21,311 bases of DNA. Source: Phoronis ovalis. Lineage: Eukaryota > Phoronida > Phoronidae. The stretch covers positions 1 through 21,311 of the forward strand of contig JAOXYB010102938.1 in assembly GCA_028565635.1 (NCBI GenBank), read 5' to 3'. A program made the position numbers and the translations under genes. The notes under the pieces were generated by a model. The model searched no databases and had not been told where the DNA came from. It saw nothing but the letters and a program-made list of their open reading frames with translations. Of the stretch, positions 18,201 to 21,311 are shown piece by piece (within the stretch, counting starts at the first letter, position 1; each line of letters begins with the position of its first letter).

Positions 18201-18415
18201 CTTATAACAATAGCCAAAAATTAAATTTTCAAAGTCTAACTGACATGGTAATTGGTTCAGGGAATCGTGAAATTGTCTGTACCAGAGAACGGAAAATTAA
18301 AAGAAGTAAATTAAATAATGCTGTAGTCAATGTACCCGAAAGGAAAACATTTCAAATGACGTATGAAAAAAGGTACGTTACTGATAATTACTGTACACTT
18401 CCTTATGGATACTAA
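15227..18415 (+). CDS. Protein-primed family B DNA polymerase, main part (broken gene)
   Basis: Replicates element DNA. Residues are numbered from the GTG at 15251. First comes the OTU-like part (IQVNVFS 56-62, NHYDVI 87-92). A cysteine-rich, probably zinc-binding region covers 105-212 (C105/C108, C124/C127, C140/C143, C173/C176, C197/C200). The 3'-5' exonuclease has DFE at 230-232 (Exo I), HNGKAFD at 283-289 (Exo II) and YCQSD at 408-412 (Exo III). A Vsr-like segment follows at about 500-585 (D509, E527, GCLWHAC 530-536, MWEHEW 577-582). The palm has DVCSLYP at 635-641 (motif A), K814 with NSFWG 818-822 (motif B) and MDTDS 911-915 (motif C), then KGF at 979-981. It ends TLPYGY, a usual family ending, so the C-terminus is complete. 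All catalytic residues I can check are present, so the only visible lesion is the frame break upstream. No partner genes follow. Confidence 0.9.
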   Translation, partial: NCLARAISVALGILDNHPNLTSLKKGSSLQLHAAKQILSKADIPCDKETYDIHDIKKIEKAHEIQVNVFSSKSFNKLYYRGPDCNKKIFLYHNDNHYDVITSVTGFLCRDYYCHTCNIGYSNAENHRCQSQCWICYKDNCILDNPVDCSDCFRLCKSKKCYEDHKAAPVKGKSLCDKQWQCKKCNKVFKRCDRKPEDHVCFESKCKSCKQYFPINPPHYCYMRPTEAEPNQNNFIFFDFETDQESGEHEPVLAIAQYKNGQEFQFFGYGCVEKFGSWLFRNEHKGYIAIAHNGKAFDTVFLKRYLINQGITPKVIQQGTKIMSLQAAGVTVIDSLNFIAMPLSAFPKTFGLKELKKGWFPYLFITRNNQDIVLNNLPEIKYYDPDNMSVSNRKEFLEWYEKNRKQPFNFKQELITYCQSDVDILKQGCLEFRQQFTEATGIDPFNNITIASACMKVFKTNFLKSDTIAVEPLGGYIARDTYSKESIQWLDYYSFKNKIDVQHALSGGEFKIGNYRLDGYVPPDNPIAGKKPISLEFNGCLWHACRLCYDGNEKSPFPDLTMKQLYNATMKKKEYLESQGFHYICMWEHEWHKLRETDPDVQAFLSKHQITERLNPRDAFFGGRTNAIKLYHKATPSEKIKYVDVCSLYPTIQKYGTFPLGHPKILTENLTTDINQYYGIVKCMVLPPRRLFMPVLPAKINGKLTFALCCACAIHQTFPCCHCDDQRTLTGTWCTPELIKAVEMGYKVTKVYEVYHFERQSKDLFIDYVNTFLKIKQESSGWPQGCESNDDRQAYIQSYFEHEDVKLDTNMVKKNPGLRAVAKICLNSFWGKFGQRPNFSQISYITDPKELYDKLTKPRYEVQDFQIINDDLLELEWAYSSEFVSTSLHCNVFVAAFTTCQARLKLYSILEQLGEKVLYMDTDSCVYVSDGKNDVTVGDFLGDLTDEIAKDYGVNEDGSPKYITQFASAGPKSYGYEINSGESKVVIKGFEKSYNNSQKLNFQSLTDMVIGSGNREIVCTRERKIKRSKLNNAVVNVPERKTFQMTYEKRYVTDNYCTLPYGY

Positions 18416-19822
18416 TTTTAATTAATTATTACTTTTGAACACAGCAAAATAAGTGTCTTTGCTAATCTTAAGCGTGCACTACAAATGTACTGGTTATAAT
18501 GTTTGAACTTATAAAACTGTGCAAATATATATATAATTGCTTTAAGAAAGTATTTACTCGGTGTACATCAAGCTTCAAGACGTCTCCCATGACATTAGGA
18601 AGAATAGTCATCATTACCTTGACAATATAGCATTACTAAGCCCATGTCAAGTCATTCAAATGAATGCGCTGTTAATAACCTAAAAATGTGTTTAGTATAT
18701 CAGAAACATTCGTTTATATCAAAAACTGTAGCAGCAGTATGCTTTGTCAGAGCTATATGCAGAACTTCGGCTACAATTATAACCTTGCGTTACGTACATT
18801 ATACCTACCTGTATATATGAGTTAAATACAAAATACTTCACTGTGTGTGTATTATTATACATTATAATTGTGCATTGTTAGTAAATGAATGATGCGACTT
18901 ATAAACTTATCAGTTGTATAATAAATTGTTTATCGAGTATGCATGCATCATGATGTTTGTTTTAACTTATTCTCTCATTCCATCAAGAACGTCATTAGTC
19001 GTTACTGTGGTAATGTCTGTAAGCTAGTTATAAGTTATTATGTAAATAAAAATGATTATAACCCATCACAAGCAAACATCCAAATGATTATGGTTCTAAA
19101 TCAATCACAAGACATTACAACTTTTTAATTGTTATTTCACTATCATTAGTAACGGGGTTATTGAGTGTAAGAATTCTGAACTTACGCTTAATAAATGAGA
19201 AATTTTTGGAGATGTTTACCCAGTTCTATTTTATCAGTAGAAAGTATAAAGTGAGACACACAGTACATTGCGCTCGTATTTTTAGACATCATTTTTTTAA
19301 ATGATAAAAATAGAAAATTATCATAAAAACTATTTAATTTGCATTCTACTTATTTGAACTAAATAATGCTATTCTTAGAATAGTTGCAATTTGTTATCAG
19401 AAAATGTCTTATATTTTAAAATTCCAATTAAAATTATATATAACATATTTTATTTTCGTGCGGTGGTTGTCCAGTTGTCTGGTACAATTGCTTTGTTCTG
19501 CTGTCTCAGGTACAGTATTTTGCTGAATAAAAGTTTGATAAATAACTCTCCATCGCAGATCCCTGGAGTAAGCTCTGGATGATCGTACAGTATAATTATC
19601 TTCTTGAAAACATTTACGAGTATTTAAAGGTTTTACTCATTGCAGGAGCTGTAAGATTAATATTAATTTGCCCTAACAATTGGTATACAAAACGGAGCTT
19701 CTAATTTGGGAACAATAAAAGTATGAGCTTGTATAGTCATTGTGTGTAATAATCTGCAAAGGCGAGTATAATAATCACAGATTTTGTATATAAGAATTTA
19801 CTGAAGGTAAAAAGAAGTACAA
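18416..19822. other. Intergenic, no gene recognised
   Basis: AT-rich sequence after the polymerase stop. I looked for further element genes, a right-hand copy of the module or satellite, and an inverted terminal repeat, and saw none. The open frames at 18943-19128 and 19391-19582 are short, AT-driven and without motifs. A small palindrome (CATTCAAATGAATG) lies near 18653. Confidence 0.55.
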
Positions 19823-19879
19823 GTGCATTTAAGTGCTACCTTTTAAAAAAAGGTTCTACTGATTAATTATAAGTGACAC

Positions 19880-19925
19880 GTTGTTAACTTTTTACTTGGC
19901 CACTCCCTTTGCGATTTAAATAGGG
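19880..19925 (+). promoter_or_regulatory. Putative promoter of right cysteine-rich gene
   Basis: GATTTAAATA at 19913-19922 with preceding GTTGTTAA, ACTTGG and CACTCCC matches the left copy. About 24 bp found after this element in the left copy are absent here, so spacing to the transcription start may differ between the two genes. Confidence 0.45.
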
Positions 19926-20034
19926 GATATTATATATATTATATTCAATGGGAAATTTATACTTGTCATTTTATATCGTACCGTAGCAGAGAGAGAAACA
20001 ACTCTGGTTGTTACCATTGACTTCATTTCTGAAG

Positions 20035-20339
20035 GTTTGTATGCTTAACTAAATTTTCTGGAGATACCCCAAGTAAATGTTCTTGAGCTAGATCAAGTTA
20101 TATAATTATGTGCACGTTGAACAATTAAGAACTACAGTTACAATATTTCTCCTTCTTTTTAGTAATTTAGTTTGTATTTACATTGATGCAATTGATTGCC
20201 GGTTAATAACAATTTCGGATTAGATTTTTTAAAGTATATCTTTTATGCAAAATATATACTTCGAGTATGCTTTGTGCAAAATATATCTTATGTATATATT
20301 GTATAACTGTATCACTTTACTATATATTTTTCTCTTTAG
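20035..20339 (+). other. Predicted intron in 5' leader, right gene
   Basis: Donor GAAG|GTTTGT at 20035 and acceptor TTTTTCTCTTTAG ending at 20339; the ATG follows one base later. Both sites are conserved with the left gene. Confidence 0.6.
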
Positions 20340-20340
20340 T

Positions 20341-20832
20341 ATGAGTTTCAAAGCCAGTTTGTATATTTTGAGCTTGTTCATCCTCACAGTCCGCACTCAG
20401 CTTTCTCCTAACAATCCTTGTTTCGTACATGGAAAACATCAGAATGAAGTGTTTGAAATCTGCCAATATTGTGCCAGTCTGTACACTCCGCCATTTGGAA
20501 CTTTTTCCTACTGCTGCTTAAATTGGAACTACGCATTATTGTGTGGTTTTGATTCCGTCATAAAATTGGAATCAATATACGATAAGACGCGCTCAACAAA
20601 TTGCTGTACAGAAGATATTCTGATTGGCTGTTCGAATCCAGATGTCCCATGTGCGCATAATTTCAACAATTGTGAAACACCCCAAGGACCATTTTGCTGC
20701 TTTGATCCTAATGGTAGAAAAAAACGTCATTCAATTAAGCAATGCGGTAAGAATGAGGAAAACAAACACTGTGTTTCTTCCAACTACGACTACATTTTTG
20801 GCTCCCGTCGTATTAAGGATAATTCAAAATAA
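20341..20832 (+). CDS. Secreted cysteine-rich protein with dibasic processing site (right paralogue)
   Basis: 163 residues, aligned without gaps to the protein at 1792-2283. All 15 mature cysteines and the RKKR site at 126-129 are kept. The signal peptide is different in detail (SLYILSLFILTV core) but equally clear, with likely cleavage before Gln20. Of 36 differences, six fall within the first ten residues, and a cluster lies at 62-86, between the YCC at 57-59 and the CC at 88-89, where the sequence changes from NRDYALYCGLNFAPN to NWNYALLCGFDSVIK. The start is set by the splice acceptor ending at 20339; the open frame upstream to 20245 is intron. Family and function are unknown. Retention of every cysteine over a diverged duplication argues that both copies are, or recently were, functional. 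Confidence 0.8.
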   Translation: MSFKASLYILSLFILTVRTQLSPNNPCFVHGKHQNEVFEICQYCASLYTPPFGTFSYCCLNWNYALLCGFDSVIKLESIYDKTRSTNCCTEDILIGCSNPDVPCAHNFNNCETPQGPFCCFDPNGRKKRHSIKQCGKNEENKHCVSSNYDYIFGSRRIKDNSK

Positions 20833-20833
20833 A
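20828..20833 (+). terminator. AATAAA overlapping the stop codon
   Basis: Same overlap with TAA as in the left gene. Another AATAAA lies near 20912 and may be the working signal, as it follows the stop by about 80 bp. Confidence 0.25.
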
Positions 20834-21027
20834 CTGCAAAAGATAACAGCAGAGAATATGCCTGAACGTGTGAAATAGCAGTTATATATTGTGAACGATT
20901 AAAACAAAGACAAATAAATTTACTAATAGACGCAAGCAGCAATGTTCCGTTTTCAAAACGAAATTCGAAAGTTAAGTAAAGACAGTAGAAAATGCAATGA
21001 GTTTATGACAAAAACGAGTACCTCAGC

Positions 21028-21311
21028 TTATATTACAATATTTGTATTTATATTGTTTTACATTAAGGATTAAATAAATATAAATGCTACTGTGAGTGGT
21101 CGTTTTGGTGCATGGGTTTGGTTCCTTTCTTTCACACTAGCAAATTATAATTCAGGTTAAACATGTTTTTGTTTAAAAATAAGTTTGGTGACTTTCAAAG
21201 TTTAATTCAAATATTCTCGTGACCACTAGCGCGGGTCAGTACAACAATAAAATGTTTCGCTTTTTAAAATAAAACCTTGTACGAAACTTATAATAATTAT
21301 AAAAACAGGAC
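21028..21311. other. Window end, no feature recognised
   Basis: AT-rich sequence beyond the duplicated block, with no open frame or repeat that I can support. Confidence 0.5.

Larger units (their letters stand above)
14033..18415 (+). mobile_element. Remnant Polinton/Maverick- or adintovirus-type element
   Basis: The family B polymerase, with its protein-primed features and N-terminal extension, belongs to the group found in Polintons/Mavericks and adintoviruses, here integrated in an animal genome. A repeat module and satellite bound the left side. I find no matching repeat or inverted copy in 18416-21311 and no integrase, packaging ATPase, protease or capsid frame in the window. It is a solo-gene or truncated copy, and its ends are not defined. 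Confidence 0.6.
19823..21027 (+). repeat. Segmental duplication, right copy
   Basis: Direct-orientation copy of 1312-2475, with the same order of promoter block, first exon, intron, ORF and 3' untranslated region. The intron is about 30 bp longer here (305 against 275). Confidence 0.85.

Noticed and set aside
19391-19582. 63-codon frame before the right paralogue
   Set aside because: Short, no motif, and outside the duplicated block.
18416-19822. Search for a right-hand terminal repeat or further Polinton genes
   Set aside because: No match to the module or satellite and no sizeable open frame was seen.

Overview
This is an AT-rich, intron-containing piece of a eukaryotic genome. It has a TATA box, GT-AG introns, AATAAA signals, satellite repeats, a MITE-like element and a 100-N assembly gap. 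It is most likely from a marine invertebrate, and a bivalve-like mollusc would fit the repeat landscape, but no gene here fixes the species. The organism call is inference.

Edges: two directly repeated copies of one small gene lie about 18.5 kb apart (1312-2475 and 19823-21027). Each copy has a related promoter, an intron just before the ATG and a 163-codon ORF for a secreted cysteine-rich protein. Both proteins carry a signal peptide, 15 conserved mature cysteines and a dibasic RKKR site before a 34-residue tail. By hand count they are about 78% identical. I do not recognise the family.

Left-middle (2.5-9.9 kb): no convincing gene. It holds hairpins, a 31-base T run, a CRE-type palindrome (7706-7728), and three degenerate ~240-bp tandem units (8740-9425) rich in TGACCT half-sites that end in a hairpin.

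Centre (9.96-14.5 kb): a repeat complex. A ~103-bp satellite, broken by the N gap, and an associated module occur in direct and inverted copies. Inverted copies flank a single-exon gene (11347-11982) with a possible beta-trefoil pattern. Nested tandem duplications at its 5' end give it a second in-frame start, and an 83-bp fragment of its 3' coding part lies upstream. A 254-bp MITE-like element lies downstream of it.

Right-middle (14.03-18.4 kb): a Polinton/Maverick- or adintovirus-type family B DNA polymerase gene, with a TATA box inside the repeat module, a predicted 24-nt coding first exon, a 498-bp intron and a nearly complete long exon. One net reading-frame offset near 15225-15240 splits it. 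The break falls on what looks like the active-site motif of an N-terminal OTU-like domain. A Vsr-like endonuclease-type segment sits between the exonuclease and palm regions. No integrase, packaging ATPase, protease or capsid gene is visible, so this is a solo or truncated element.

The most interesting points are the multi-domain layout and precise break of the polymerase, the repeat modules that share its promoter, and the inverted-repeat-flanked gene with its duplicated start.
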